Under the pieces are notes generated by a model, which searched no databases, was not told where the DNA came from, and worked only from the letters and a program-made list of their open reading frames with translations. Positions 16,176 to 25,300 of a stretch of 64,000 bases of DNA are shown in pieces (positions within the stretch are counted from its first letter, which is position 1; each line of letters opens with the position of its first letter). Source of the stretch: JAVBLP01 sp031553505 (lineage in GTDB: Bacteria; Elusimicrobiota; Endomicrobiia; Endomicrobiales; Endomicrobiaceae); the NCBI GenBank assembly GCA_031553505.1, contig JAVBLP010000001.1, positions 1 to 64,000 of the forward strand, in the 5' to 3' direction. Position numbers and translations under genes: made by a program.

Positions 16176-17426
16176 TTATTCACTATCTTCAATTTGGCAG
16201 TGGCCGTGATCGTGGTCAAAATCCGTTCCGGGGCCTGCTGCTTTTCTTTCGCCCGTTTTTATAAAATGCGAATACAAAGGCGACATATCCCTTAACTTCT
16301 GGACGATTTTCGGAAATTCGTCCAAAACGTAATTTATTTCTTCTTCGTTATTATATTTTGAAAGCGTGAACAAAATAGAACCCTGCCCTATTGCCACATC
16401 AACGTTCATCGCGTTCAAAACGTGCGACAGCTTAAGGTTTTTATTGGCGCACGCCGAACCGCTTGCGGCCATTATGCCTTTAGCGTCAAGCATCATAAAA
16501 AGCGCTTCGCCTTCAACAAACTCTATGGAAAAGTTAACATTTCCTGGCTGCCTGTTTTCAACCGCGCCGTTTAAATAGATATTTTCTATCTTTTTTGGCA
16601 GTTCGGAGATAAGCTTATCCCTTAATTTTTGTATTTTTTGCGCGTTTTGCGCCGTTTCGGTTTTCGCTATTTCACAGGCTTTGCCGAAACCCGCTATCGC
16701 GGGAACGTTTTCAGTGCCGGAACGTTTTGAGTTTTCCTGAACGCCGCCTTCCATCTGCGGCAAAATTCTTACGCCTTTTTTTACATACAAAGCCGCCGCG
16801 CCTTTAGGCCCGTACATAACGGAAGCCGCAAAAGTTAAAGCGTCAACGCCTAAATCAGCAACATTTACGGGTATTAACCCGCAAGCGCTGACCGCGTCCG
16901 TATGAAAAACCGCCTTGCTTTTGCTTTTTACTACGGAGGCAAGCTTTTTTATGTCCTGTACTGTGCCGACTTCAGGGTTTACAAATTGTATTGAAACTAA
17001 AATAGTCTCATTTTTCAATGATTTTTCAAGTTCGTCCGCGTTTACGTTCCCTTTTGCGTCAACAGGAAGATAAGTGACTTCAAAACCTTCTTTTTCAAGG
17101 GTTTTAAGCGGATTTAAAATCGAAAAATGTTCGATCGAAGAAACGATTATGTGTTTTCCGTTTCCTTTCAAAGCGTTTGCTATGCCTTTTACGGCAAGAT
17201 TATTGGATTCCGTACCGCATGAAGTAAATATTATCTCATTGGGGTTTGCGCCTATGAATCCGGCAACGTTTTTCCTTGCTTCGTCCAAAGCGTCTTTGGA
17301 GATTGAGCCAAGAGCGTATATGCTTTGCGGATTTCCGTAGTTTTCTAAAAGGTACGGCTTCATAGCTTCAAAAACACGTTCGTCGATTTTCGTGTTTGAC
17401 TGGTTGTCTAAGTATATCTTTTCCAT
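16176..17426 (-). CDS. nifS: NifS/IscS-like cysteine desulfurase homologue lacking the PLP lysine
   Basis: 416 residues from ATG 17426 (MEKIYLDNQSNTKID); the open frame further upstream overlaps the rubredoxin gene and is not used. Family motifs: 'TSCGTESNNLAVKG', 'SSIEHFSIL' (PLP-stacking His), 'FHTDAVSACG' (PLP Asp), and the persulfide-forming Cys326 in 'SGSACANKNLKLSHVL'. However the Schiff-base motif S-x-H-K is A-A-S-V: residue 203 is Val (codon GTT) where E. coli IscS has Lys206. As read, normal PLP chemistry should fail. The C-terminal tail is His-rich (FDHDHGHC) and ends in AT-rich repeat text. It is placed between rubredoxin and nifU. The name is by homology, and activity is doubtful. 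Confidence 0.85.
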   Translation of the reverse strand: MEKIYLDNQSNTKIDERVFEAMKPYLLENYGNPQSIYALGSISKDALDEARKNVAGFIGANPNEIIFTSCGTESNNLAVKGIANALKGNGKHIIVSSIEHFSILNPLKTLEKEGFEVTYLPVDAKGNVNADELEKSLKNETILVSIQFVNPEVGTVQDIKKLASVVKSKSKAVFHTDAVSACGLIPVNVADLGVDALTFAASVMYGPKGAAALYVKKGVRILPQMEGGVQENSKRSGTENVPAIAGFGKACEIAKTETAQNAQKIQKLRDKLISELPKKIENIYLNGAVENRQPGNVNFSIEFVEGEALFMMLDAKGIMAASGSACANKNLKLSHVLNAMNVDVAIGQGSILFTLSKYNNEEEINYVLDEFPKIVQKLRDMSPLYSHFIKTGERKAAGPGTDFDHDHGHCQIEDSE

Positions 17427-17430
17427 ACTG

Positions 17431-17589
17431 CTACACTTTTTCAAAAGCATCCTTGGGTGCCCCGCAAACCGGGCAAGCCCAGTCTTCCGGCAACTGTTCA
17501 AAAGGCGTCCCTGCCGCAACTCCTGAATCCGGGTCTCCGACCGCCGGATCATAAACATAACCGCACGCCGTGCATTTCCATTTTTCCAT
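17431..17589 (-). CDS. Rubredoxin
   Basis: 52 residues, ATG 17589 with GGAGGA upstream, TAG at 17431. Two C-x-x-C-G motifs (CTACGYVYDP and CPVCGAPKDAF) with the typical 'PEDWACPVCG' make this a classic rubredoxin, a small Fe(Cys)4 electron carrier. It would pass electrons to FprA, superoxide reductase and rubrerythrin encoded downstream. It is the first gene behind perR, with its own promoter, and lies four bases before the nifS start. Confidence 0.95.
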   Translation of the reverse strand: MEKWKCTACGYVYDPAVGDPDSGVAAGTPFEQLPEDWACPVCGAPKDAFEKV

Positions 17590-17619
17590 TTTTTCCTCCC
17601 CGTATTTGGTGATATTCCT

Positions 17620-17648
17620 ATTATGTATTTTTAAGACTATTTTGTCTA
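17620..17648 (-). promoter_or_regulatory. Candidate promoter of the rubredoxin-led oxygen-defence operon
   Basis: Minus strand TAGACA (17648-17643), 17-base spacer, CATAAT (17625-17620), both 5/6 matches. The inverted pair AGAC/GTCT overlaps the -35, a possible regulator site. It lies just after the perR stop, so the operon may be transcribed both from here and by read-through from perR. Confidence 0.55.
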
Positions 17649-18056
17649 TTAATTATTTGCTTTGCCGTTGCACTCTTTGCATGTTCCGCTGTAACAAATA
17701 AATATGTCCTCAATTTTATGTCCGTCAACATTATATTTTAGCGCGTTGGCGCAGCAAACGCCGATATCGTAAATATGCCCGCATTCATTGCAGACAAAGT
17801 GGTAATGCGGCTCGGTGCATGCATCAAAACGCATTTCGGAATTTTTTGTTTTGATGCATTTGATAATGCCTTCTTCCGCAAGCTTGTTTACGGTGTTATA
17901 AACCGTGGTTCTGGAAATAGTAGGTATTTCTTTTACTATTTCATTGTAAATACTGTCAGCCGTAGGGTGCGATTTTGTGTTTTCAAGAAACTCCAAAATC
18001 TTCCTGCGCTGGAAAGTCTGCTTTAAACCTGATGAAGAGAGTTTGTTTGTAATCAT
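17649..18056 (-). CDS. perR: PerR/Fur-family metal-dependent peroxide regulator
   Basis: 135 residues, a full-length Fur-family protein. An N-terminal winged helix ('HPTADSIYNEI', 'TISRTTVYNTVNKLAEEG') is followed by the dimerisation and metal domain with 'EPHYHFVCNECGHIYDI' and a second C-x-x-C (CKEC) for the structural zinc. PerR represses oxidative-stress genes until peroxide oxidises its metal-site histidines. Heading an operon of rubredoxin, FprA, SOR and rubrerythrin strongly favours PerR over Fur. No RBS is visible: the predicted transcript starts only a few bases before the ATG (see promoter). Confidence 0.88.
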   Translation of the reverse strand: MITNKLSSSGLKQTFQRRKILEFLENTKSHPTADSIYNEIVKEIPTISRTTVYNTVNKLAEEGIIKCIKTKNSEMRFDACTEPHYHFVCNECGHIYDIGVCCANALKYNVDGHKIEDIFICYSGTCKECNGKANN

Positions 18057-18067
18057 TACAATTTAGG

Positions 18068-18096
18068 ATTGTATACAATTTGTTTATTTTTGTCAA
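18068..18096 (-). promoter_or_regulatory. perR promoter overlapping a palindromic operator
   Basis: Minus strand TTGACA (18096-18091), 17-base spacer, TACAAT (18073-18068). The -10 sits in the perfect palindrome ATTGTATACAAT (18068-18079), and a further ACAAT lies at 18058-18062. This suggests autoregulation. The predicted start of transcription near 18061 leaves about five bases before ATG 18056. Confidence 0.65.
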
Positions 18097-18105
18097 GCCG
18101 TGGTT

Positions 18106-18429
18106 TTAGTAATTAAACAACTTATTGATTTCTGAATAATAATTTAACATTTGCCTGATTGAGCCGTAAGCCACAAGAAACAAGCCGATGCTTAAAACAG
18201 TGATTAAAATTGTAAGCAGAATCTTCTTTTTTAGGGTGTATTCTTTATTTATCCAGACAAGCGGAATTACAAGCGGGCCGGCAACCAAAAAGCCTATGAC
18301 AAGCGTTGAAGGTTTTTGATACCAGACGCGTTTAGGTTTAATAAAATCTTTATCCAAAAACTCGCCGCAATAACGGCATTTTACCGCTGTATCCTGTATT
18401 TCTTCAGCGCAGAAAGGGCACTTTTTCAC
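18106..18429 (-). CDS. Small zinc-ribbon membrane protein
   Basis: 107 residues with a GTG start at 18429 preceded by GGAGAC at about 8 bases. The N-terminus is a zinc ribbon (CPFCAEEIQDTAVKCRYCGEF), a common 'double CxxC' module. Two hydrophobic segments follow (about 46-63 and 71-92) before a short polar tail. Function is unknown; many bacteria have such ribbon-plus-TM proteins. It is divergent from guaB and ends 50 bases before perR on the same strand. A much longer open frame extending upstream is only antisense to guaB. Confidence 0.72.
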   Translation of the reverse strand: MKKCPFCAEEIQDTAVKCRYCGEFLDKDFIKPKRVWYQKPSTLVIGFLVAGPLVIPLVWINKEYTLKKKILLTILITVLSIGLFLVAYGSIRQMLNYYSEINKLFNY

Positions 18430-18489
18430 GGTTTGTCTCCAAAACAAAATTTTATTCAATATTATATGTATTTTCAAAGAGTAAATCCA

Positions 18490-18518
18490 TTGATAAAATA
18501 ACTGAAAAAATATATAAT
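18490..18518 (+). promoter_or_regulatory. guaB promoter
   Basis: TTGATA (18490-18495), 17-base spacer, perfect TATAAT (18513-18518), 24 bases before the guaB start. Confidence 0.7.
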
Positions 18519-18541
18519 TAACAGAAAGCGGAGAGAAAAAA

Positions 18542-19999
18542 ATGGACAGCAAGTTTGCCAAAGAAGCTTTGACTTTCGACGACGTTTTATTGATTCCCCA
18601 ACACTCTGAAGTTCTTCCAAAAGACGTAATCCTGACGACGAACCTTACAAAAAAAATTAAGCTTAACATCCCCCTCATGAGCGCCGGAATGGATACCGTT
18701 ACGGAATCCAAAATGGCTATCGCTGTCGCGCGCGAAGGCGGAATAGGCATAATCCACAAAAATATGACAATTGAGCGCCAGGCTTCAGAAGTTGACAGGG
18801 TAAAAAGAAGCGACCACGGAGTAATTTCCGATCCGTTTTCGCTCAAAAAAGATAACACGCTCGCGGACGCAAAAGCGCTCGCGGCAAAATACAGGATTTC
18901 CGGAGTGCCGATAATTGAAGACAATGGCAAGCTTATAGGCATTATTACAAACAGGGATATGCGTTTTGAAACCGACAACTCCAAAAAAGTCGCAGACGTT
19001 ATGACAAAAGAGAACCTCATAACCGCAAAAGTAGGCACATCTCTTAAAGAAGCAAAAGACATACTCCAGCAAAACAAAATAGAAAAACTTCCGCTTGTAG
19101 ACAACAGCTTCATTTTAAAAGGCTTAATAACAATAAAAGACATAGAAAAATCAATACGTTTTCCTAATTCGTCAAGAGATGAAAAGGGCAGGCTTTTATG
19201 CGGCGCCGCGATCGGCACTACTGTTGATATGCTTGAGCGCGCCAAGGCATTGCTTGACGCGCAGGTTGACGTTTTGGTTGTAGATACGGCGCACGGCCAC
19301 AGCCAGGGCGTTTTGGACGCGATTAAAAATTTAAGAAAAACTTTTCCCGGCGCGCAGATTATCGGCGGCAATGTCGCAACCGCGGAAGCGGCCGAAGATT
19401 TAATAAAAGCGGGCGTTGACTGCGTAAAAGTCGGCATCGGGCCCGGCGCTATATGCACAACAAGAGTGGTAGCGGGTATCGGCGTTCCGCAGATTACGGC
19501 GGTTTATGACTGCGCGAAAGTGGCGGCAAAACACGGCATTCCGGTAATAGCGGACGGCGGCATAAAATATTCGGGAGATATACCGAAAGCGATAGCAGCC
19601 GGCGCAAGCGTCTGCATGATGGGTTCGCTTTTTGCGGGCACAAATGAAAGCCCCGGAGAAGATATTATATATAACGGCAGGGCATTTAAATATTACAGGG
19701 GCATGGGTTCTTCTTCCGCGATGTCAGCCGGAAGCAGCGACAGATACTTTCAGGAAAACACAAAAAAGTTAGTAGCTGAAGGTATAGAAGGAAGAGTGCC
19801 TTATAAAGGCGCGGTTGGCGACGTTGTTTACCAGCTTATCGGCGGTTTAAGGGCGGCTATGGGATACTGCGGCACGAAAACGGTTAAAGATTTGCAGGAA
19901 AACGGCAAATTCGTAAAAATGACTTCCGCGGGCCTTGCCGAAAGCCACCCGCACGGCATTATGATTACCAAAGAAGAAAGCAACTACAGCAAGAATTAA
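18542..19999 (+). CDS. guaB: IMP dehydrogenase
   Basis: 485 residues, normal length. The (beta/alpha)8 catalytic domain is split by a CBS pair (about 95-205, 'MTKENLITAKVGTSLKEAK'). The catalytic loop 'KVGIGPGAICTTRVVAGIG' contains the active-site Cys, and 'GGIKYSGDIPKAIAAGA' and 'YRGMGSSSAM' are family hallmarks. It oxidises IMP to XMP with NAD, the first committed step to GMP. RBS GGAGAG. It has its own promoter and a terminator directly downstream, so it is probably monocistronic. Confidence 0.97.
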   Translation: MDSKFAKEALTFDDVLLIPQHSEVLPKDVILTTNLTKKIKLNIPLMSAGMDTVTESKMAIAVAREGGIGIIHKNMTIERQASEVDRVKRSDHGVISDPFSLKKDNTLADAKALAAKYRISGVPIIEDNGKLIGIITNRDMRFETDNSKKVADVMTKENLITAKVGTSLKEAKDILQQNKIEKLPLVDNSFILKGLITIKDIEKSIRFPNSSRDEKGRLLCGAAIGTTVDMLERAKALLDAQVDVLVVDTAHGHSQGVLDAIKNLRKTFPGAQIIGGNVATAEAAEDLIKAGVDCVKVGIGPGAICTTRVVAGIGVPQITAVYDCAKVAAKHGIPVIADGGIKYSGDIPKAIAAGASVCMMGSLFAGTNESPGEDIIYNGRAFKYYRGMGSSSAMSAGSSDRYFQENTKKLVAEGIEGRVPYKGAVGDVVYQLIGGLRAAMGYCGTKTVKDLQENGKFVKMTSAGLAESHPHGIMITKEESNYSKN

Positions 20000-20023
20000 T
20001 ACACCTATATATATGCATATCCG

Positions 20024-20058
20024 ATAGAGAGTGCTTTTTTCCGCACTCTCTATTTTGA
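20024..20058 (+). terminator. Rho-independent terminator after guaB
   Basis: Perfect 11-bp stem ATAGAGAGTGC/GCACTCTCTAT (20024-20034, 20043-20053) with an 8-base loop, followed by a short T run (ATTTTG). Confidence 0.8.
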
Positions 20059-20070
20059 TGGAGCAGCCTT

Positions 20071-20316
20071 ATGAAAAAATCTTCAAAAAAAATTCCGCTG
20101 TCAAAAGAACAAACGGCAACAGCCGTTTCAGGCTTGCGGAAATACTGTAAAGATAACTTCGATTTAGAGCTCGGCAGCCTTGAAGCGGAAATGCTTCTGG
20201 ATTTTATTTCTGAAAAAATCGCTCCTTACTACTATAATTCGGGCCTTGCGGACTCAATAGCGTTAATTAAAGAAAAAACTGAAGATTTATACTCTTTTAT
20301 GAAGGATGAACAGTAA
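20071..20316 (+). CDS. DUF2164 family protein
   Basis: 81 residues. The sequence matches the DUF2164 pattern: 'IPLSKEQTATAVSGLRKYCKD', then 'ELGSLEAEMLLDFISEKIAP', 'YYNSGLADSIALIKEKTEDLY'. Function unknown. GGAG precedes the ATG and the stop is two bases before the AEC transporter gene, so both are probably co-transcribed. No promoter was identified with confidence between the guaB terminator and this gene. Confidence 0.8.
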   Translation: MKKSSKKIPLSKEQTATAVSGLRKYCKDNFDLELGSLEAEMLLDFISEKIAPYYYNSGLADSIALIKEKTEDLYSFMKDEQ

Positions 20317-20318
20317 AA

Positions 20319-21251
20319 ATGGCAGGAAATTTAATAGCTTTTTTCATAATCATAGCGGGCGGTGTCTTTTTTAAATGGAAACGCCCCGGCAGCCTTGACC
20401 CAGAAGCGGCAAGGCACGTAATAAACACAATAGTCATCAAATTTTTCCTTCCGGCTATGTGTTTTAAGGTTATTGCTACCGCGGCTTTAGACATAAATAC
20501 AATACTGCTTCCGCTGTCCGCAATAATAACTATCCTTCTTTCGCTCGCGCTTTCTTTCGGCGTTTACGCAATCGTAAGCAGATTTACAAATTTATCGCAG
20601 AAAGAAAAAGGCATTTTGATTTTAGCTGCGACTTTCGGCAATGTAACGTTTTTGGGGCTTCCGCTGCTGACCGGTTTATACGGTGAAGAGGCGGCTCAAT
20701 ACGTTCTTTTATACGATTTACTTGCCACAACGCCACTTTTATGGCTTGTGGGCGCTTCGTTAGCTTCTTCTTACGGAAAAGGCAGCAAACTTTCAATCAA
20801 AGACAGCTTTAAAATCCTTGCTGAGCTTCCGCCGATTTGGGCGCTTATAGCAGGCTTTATCGTAAACTTCGCAGGATTAAAACTGCCTGAATTTTTAATT
20901 AAAACTTTAGATTTAATGTCTATGCCTATTGTTCCCGTGATGATTTTCAGCGTGGGCCTCGCGCTTGAAATTCCAAAAGTAAAACAAGCGGTTATTGCCG
21001 CGCCTGCGGTGCTTATAAAGCTTTTAGCCGTCCCTCTTATAGCTTTTGCCGTGGCTTCCGTTTTAGGTATGAGCGGGCTTCCTTTTAAAGCTTCCGTTAT
21101 GGAAGCCGCGCTGCCTACAATGCTTTTAACGCTTGTAATCGCTTCCCAGTATAAGCTGGACCATTCGCTTGGCGCGCTTGTAATAGTTCTGACAACCGCC
21201 GCTTCTTTTATCACCATGCCTTTAATTTCGCTTTTCATAAAGAATTTTTGA
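20319..21251 (+). CDS. AEC-family (auxin efflux carrier-like) transporter
   Basis: 310 residues, about ten hydrophobic segments in two inverted halves of five separated by a more polar loop near 145-170. The N-terminal 'FIIIAGGVFFKWKRPGSLDPEAARHVINTIVIKFFLPAMCFKVI'-type region (quoted in parts) and 'ATFGNVTFLGLPLLTGLYGEE' match the bacterial AEC family (malate/MleP-like and uncharacterised members). It likely exports or exchanges an organic acid or other small anion across the inner membrane; the substrate is unknown. The -35 of the next gene's promoter overlaps its stop codon. Confidence 0.88.
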   Translation: MAGNLIAFFIIIAGGVFFKWKRPGSLDPEAARHVINTIVIKFFLPAMCFKVIATAALDINTILLPLSAIITILLSLALSFGVYAIVSRFTNLSQKEKGILILAATFGNVTFLGLPLLTGLYGEEAAQYVLLYDLLATTPLLWLVGASLASSYGKGSKLSIKDSFKILAELPPIWALIAGFIVNFAGLKLPEFLIKTLDLMSMPIVPVMIFSVGLALEIPKVKQAVIAAPAVLIKLLAVPLIAFAVASVLGMSGLPFKASVMEAALPTMLLTLVIASQYKLDHSLGALVIVLTTAASFITMPLISLFIKNF

Positions 21252-21276
21252 CACGCGGTTGCCGATTTTATATAGT
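21248..21276 (+). promoter_or_regulatory. Promoter of the outer-membrane barrel gene
   Basis: Perfect TTGACA (21248-21253, overlapping the AEC stop codon), 17-base spacer, TATAGT (21271-21276), 33 bases before the ATG. Confidence 0.65.
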
Positions 21277-21308
21277 TAACCCGTATTAAAAACTAAAAGG
21301 AGACAAAA

Positions 21309-22106
21309 ATGAAAATTTCTAAACTTTTCTTATCGGCGTTCCTTTCGGTTATTATTTTTGCATCTTATGTAAATGCCGCGAAACCGATTTCCGCTGAAGA
21401 TGAAGCGCTTGTAAAAGCGTCAAACAACCCGATGGCGGATATGATGAGCCTTCCGTTTCAGTTTAACTACGATTACGGTTCCGGGCCAAATGATGACGGA
21501 AGTAAAGCTTTGCTTAATATCCAGCCTATAATACCCGTTCCGGTAAGCGATAAATTTATAATGCTTACAAGAACAATAATACCTATAAACTATGCCGACG
21601 CGAATTCCGTAGGTTCCGACAAATTTGCCATGGGAGACATAGTTGAAAGCATATTTTTCGGCCCGAAAAGCGGCAAAGTGATATGGGGCGTAGGGCCCGC
21701 GTTTATGCTGCCGACCGCTACCGATGACATTTTCGCGAGCGAAAAATGGTCAGCCGGCCCCGCGGCGATTATCGCGTATCAGGAAAAAGGCTGGACTTTC
21801 GCGGCTATAAGCTATCAGGTATGGTCTTTCGCGGGATGGGGCAATAATGACGTAAGTTTCTTATTTTTCCAACCCGTAATCATGAAAAGCCTGGGTTTGA
21901 TTTCGGTTGGCGTAAACTCCGAAATGCAGTTTGACTGGGAAAACAGCACAACCATAATACCTTTGAACTTAATGTTTAGCAAATTGGTAAAATTCGGGAA
22001 AATACCCGTAACGCTTGCGGCAGGGCTGCGCTACTATCTTGATAAGCCGGACAACTACTCGCAATACGGCGCGAGATTTGCGATTACGTTTATGCTGCCG
22101 GAATAA
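21309..22106 (+). CDS. Outer-membrane beta-barrel protein, MetA-pathway/transporter-like
   Basis: 265 residues. A signal peptide (1-23, ending YVNA-A) precedes alternating amphipathic strands ending in an aromatic/hydrophobic C-terminal strand ('YGARFAITFMLPE'). The core 'AMGDIVESIFFGPKSGKVIWGVGPAFMLPTATDD' (read in parts) resembles the 'MetA-pathway of phenol degradation' outer-membrane family, a name that carries no firm function. It may be a small-molecule channel. Strong RBS AAAAGGAG. Transcribed from its own promoter and ended by a bidirectional terminator shared with the giant gene. Confidence 0.72.
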   Translation: MKISKLFLSAFLSVIIFASYVNAAKPISAEDEALVKASNNPMADMMSLPFQFNYDYGSGPNDDGSKALLNIQPIIPVPVSDKFIMLTRTIIPINYADANSVGSDKFAMGDIVESIFFGPKSGKVIWGVGPAFMLPTATDDIFASEKWSAGPAAIIAYQEKGWTFAAISYQVWSFAGWGNNDVSFLFFQPVIMKSLGLISVGVNSEMQFDWENSTTIIPLNLMFSKLVKFGKIPVTLAAGLRYYLDKPDNYSQYGARFAITFMLPE

Positions 22107-22168
22107 AGACAAGTAATAGTGAATAACTAACGGGTAAAACAGTTGTAAATATAATATGTTTTAGACAA

Positions 22169-22217
22169 ACAAAAAAAAGCATGCGGGAAATTTATTTTTC
22201 CTGCCTGCTTTTTTTGT
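22169..22217. terminator. Bidirectional terminator between convergent genes
   Basis: Stem AAAAAAGCATGCGGGAAA against TTTTCCTGCCTGCTTTTTT with two mismatches and a TTTATT-type loop. T runs occur on both strands, so it can end both the barrel gene (+) and the giant gene (-). The rest of 22107-22325 is AT-rich with nothing else seen. Confidence 0.7.
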
Positions 22218-22325
22218 TAGTTAGATTGTACCTTTTTGATATGATTACACCGGTTAATCACATCAAGCCCAAGACATTTTCTATCTATTGTTTATCACAT
22301 TTCACTATAAACGGGAAATATAGCG

Positions 22326-25300
22326 CTAAGCCGCTTTCAGGATTGAAGAGGTAAAAGCAGGGGTTTGTTTATTGACCGTGACGGATTTAATTTCTATTTT
22401 ATTGTACGCTTTAAATTGAAGCACTTCCAGCAAAGCGGACCTGTACTCCCTGTCATCGTACTTAGACAGTATTTTTATAAATTCGTCAATTTGGGAAGGA
22501 GGCAGCTTAATCCACTTTGAAACCTTTGCGGCAGCCGGCATCAGCTCGCGAATCATAAGCATAATGTTTTCATTCTGCTGCCGTTCAAGATATTTTTCAA
22601 TATCCATTTCAAACAGCAACGCGCCCAAGAGCTCTTTTTCCCCATCCTGTAAAAACATTCCGTTTTTGCCGGCTTTATCCAGAAAACGTTTTAATAAAAT
22701 CTTTTCGGATACCGCCCTGATAAATTGCTTTCTATTCTCATTTACGCCTCTTGATCCGGGTAATGCGCCGCAATGTTTAAAAATTCCGGCAAGTTCCGGC
22801 GCTTCGCGGTCTAAGCGGCTATACAAGCCGTTAAAATCATACAGGAGTTTGTAATCCCGGAAAATCTGCCCTGCAGCCCTTATAAAATCATTTTCAAGGT
22901 TTTCTGAAAGACTGAAATTTAAGTTTAATGTATTAACGTAAATATCGTCAGACTCGGGCTCAAACGCTTCTGAAACCTTCAGCATAAGCTTAGACGCGGT
23001 TTCCGCATCAAAATAAACGCCTTTTTCAAAATAAATTTCAAAAGAGTTCGCTTTTGAAATTTTTAAGCTTTTTAAACTGTCAAAAGCTCCCTTAATCCGA
23101 ATCATGCCCGAATACGGCAGCCCTGATATAACATTTATTCCCAAATTTTGAAACTGCGCGACCATTTCATTTTGGTTCTGGGATAATCCTTGCGGCAAAT
23201 CGCGTAAAATAATATTACGAATTCCGGATTCCTTCATAATGCCTGCAACATGCCTGGCAAACTGCGCGTTTCCGTCCGCGGCGGAAACGCTTAAGGCTGT
23301 TTTTCTGGCTAAAGCTTCATTCTTTACAGTTTTTAGTCCGGCAAAAGCGGCTAAACTCCCTGCTTTCAATCCTGCCTCTTCATATACCCTGTTTCTGATG
23401 ACAGGGTTATTTTTCATTTCCCAAAAAAGAGCGTTTAAAGCCTCTTTCCTGTACGTTGCGGAACTGCCTTTTATGCCGGTATTTACGGCTGTTACATTTT
23501 CAATATTGAACGTGCTGTTTTTTTCGTGCCAGTATTCGGGGAAACTAAAAACTATGTCCGCGGTATACTCTATGCCGTTTACCGAAAACAAAACCCGGGC
23601 GCCGTTTTGTTTTCTTTTTTCAGCGGCTTCCTTTTTTGCCAAAACGCCGGTTCCGCCAAATACTGAAAGAGGGTTAAAACCAAGCAGTCCCGCAAAAACA
23701 TTAATAAGCATATGCAGCCCGAAACTCATCAATGCCATATCTGTTGCAATAACGCCGCAAAAGGACGGGATCACAAAAGGCAGCGCGATGGCAGCCGAAC
23801 CCGCGGCTAAAATCAAAAGATTGATAATGTTTTTCTTAATGTTTTCTTTGGAAAAACTTTCTTTCAGGAAAACTTTTGAGGCTTCTTTAAAACTGATGCC
23901 TGAATCTTTCTTTATTTTTGCGGCATTGCCAAGCCATGCAATAACAATGTGAGCAAAAGCAAACGCGGCAGCCGCGGGCGCAAAGCCTGCCGCCGCAAAC
24001 ATCGCCATAACCAGGCCGGTTTCCCATATGGGCGCTACAAGCATAGGTTCTGACAGAAAATTGATTATTATTCTTGCCGCGGAAACCGTAAACATATCTC
24101 TTAACGGGTAAAGCAGCGATAATTGCATTATTCTGCCGTTATCAAAATCGACCGTTTCCAACTCTTTTCCTGTTTCATTGTCTATTGCCGTCGCGTGATG
24201 GAGTTTACCGTTTCTCAATACAATTTCAGTGTGGACGTTTTGGTACAGCTTAGAAAATTTAATATTTTTTCTGTTGAACGGCTCCCTTTCGGAATCCGCG
24301 CTTATTCCAGTAATGGTTACGTCTTTAAACTTTTCAATATAGTATTTTAATATATCCGACAAAGCATTATTATAAATATCGTATTCTTTGCCCGTGTTAT
24401 TATCGGTAAGCGTTATTTTAGTCAATTCCCTGGACACGTTTTCATTATGCGTATCTTTGCCGGCTTGGGTATAATGCGCGATCCTTGCGGCAAACTCATT
24501 GCCTTTTTCATCGTACTTATAATTGTAGATTGTGCATAGCGGTTCGCCGTTTTCATTATGAAGTATGATAAACGCGATTTTTCCGTTTTCATAAAAAACC
24601 CTTAACGGCGTGTTTTTGAAAGCGCTTAAGGTAAAAAATATTCTCAATATATTGTCTGTGTCGCCTTTTGAAATCGGAAGGTTATATTTAAACGTCCCCT
24701 GGACATTTGTAGCAAAGCCGTCTATTGAAACGTTCGCGTTATTTTTTATTACCTCTAAAACCTGATGCCTGTCCATAAACGCCGTGTCCAAAAACCGGTG
24801 ATATTTGCCGTCTGACCATGCGCCGTTAAAAACAGTGTACCATCTCTTCTTGCGTACTTCTTTGCCGTTAAAATTCCCATTTTCGCCGGCTTTCAGCGTT
24901 TCCAAAACTTCCCCTTTGGAGTTTAATATATCGACGGCGGTTACGCCTTTATTTTTTTCGTATGTATAAACAAGTTCAAAACCCGCATATTCCGACATAA
25001 ACAGCACTTTCGAATTAAATACCGCCGCGCCTTCGTCAGAAACCTTATGCCCGCAAATCTTTAAAGCGCCGAATTGCCCGGATAAAAAGTTTAAATATTC
25101 GGCGGGGAGTTCCCCGTCGGCATATAAAAACCCTGTTATCTCTTCGTCCTGGTAATTTTTGATTTTCACGTCATGGTATTGCGGAAGCTTTGGTTTCCCC
25201 CATCCTTCGCGGGAAATATATACGGTTATCCATTCCTTTATAAGGTTGCCTTTTTCATTTACAAGTTCCGTCGAAATTCTTTCCTCGAGCAGTTTGCCGC

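Noticed and set aside
17427..17558. N-terminal extension of nifS
   Set aside because: This stretch encodes rubredoxin in another frame; the nifS start at 17426 fits the family.
18430..19458. Long open frame antisense to guaB (about 340 codons, continuous with the zinc-ribbon gene)
   Set aside because: The sequence opposite is a complete, conserved guaB. The real gene starts at GTG 18429 with an RBS.
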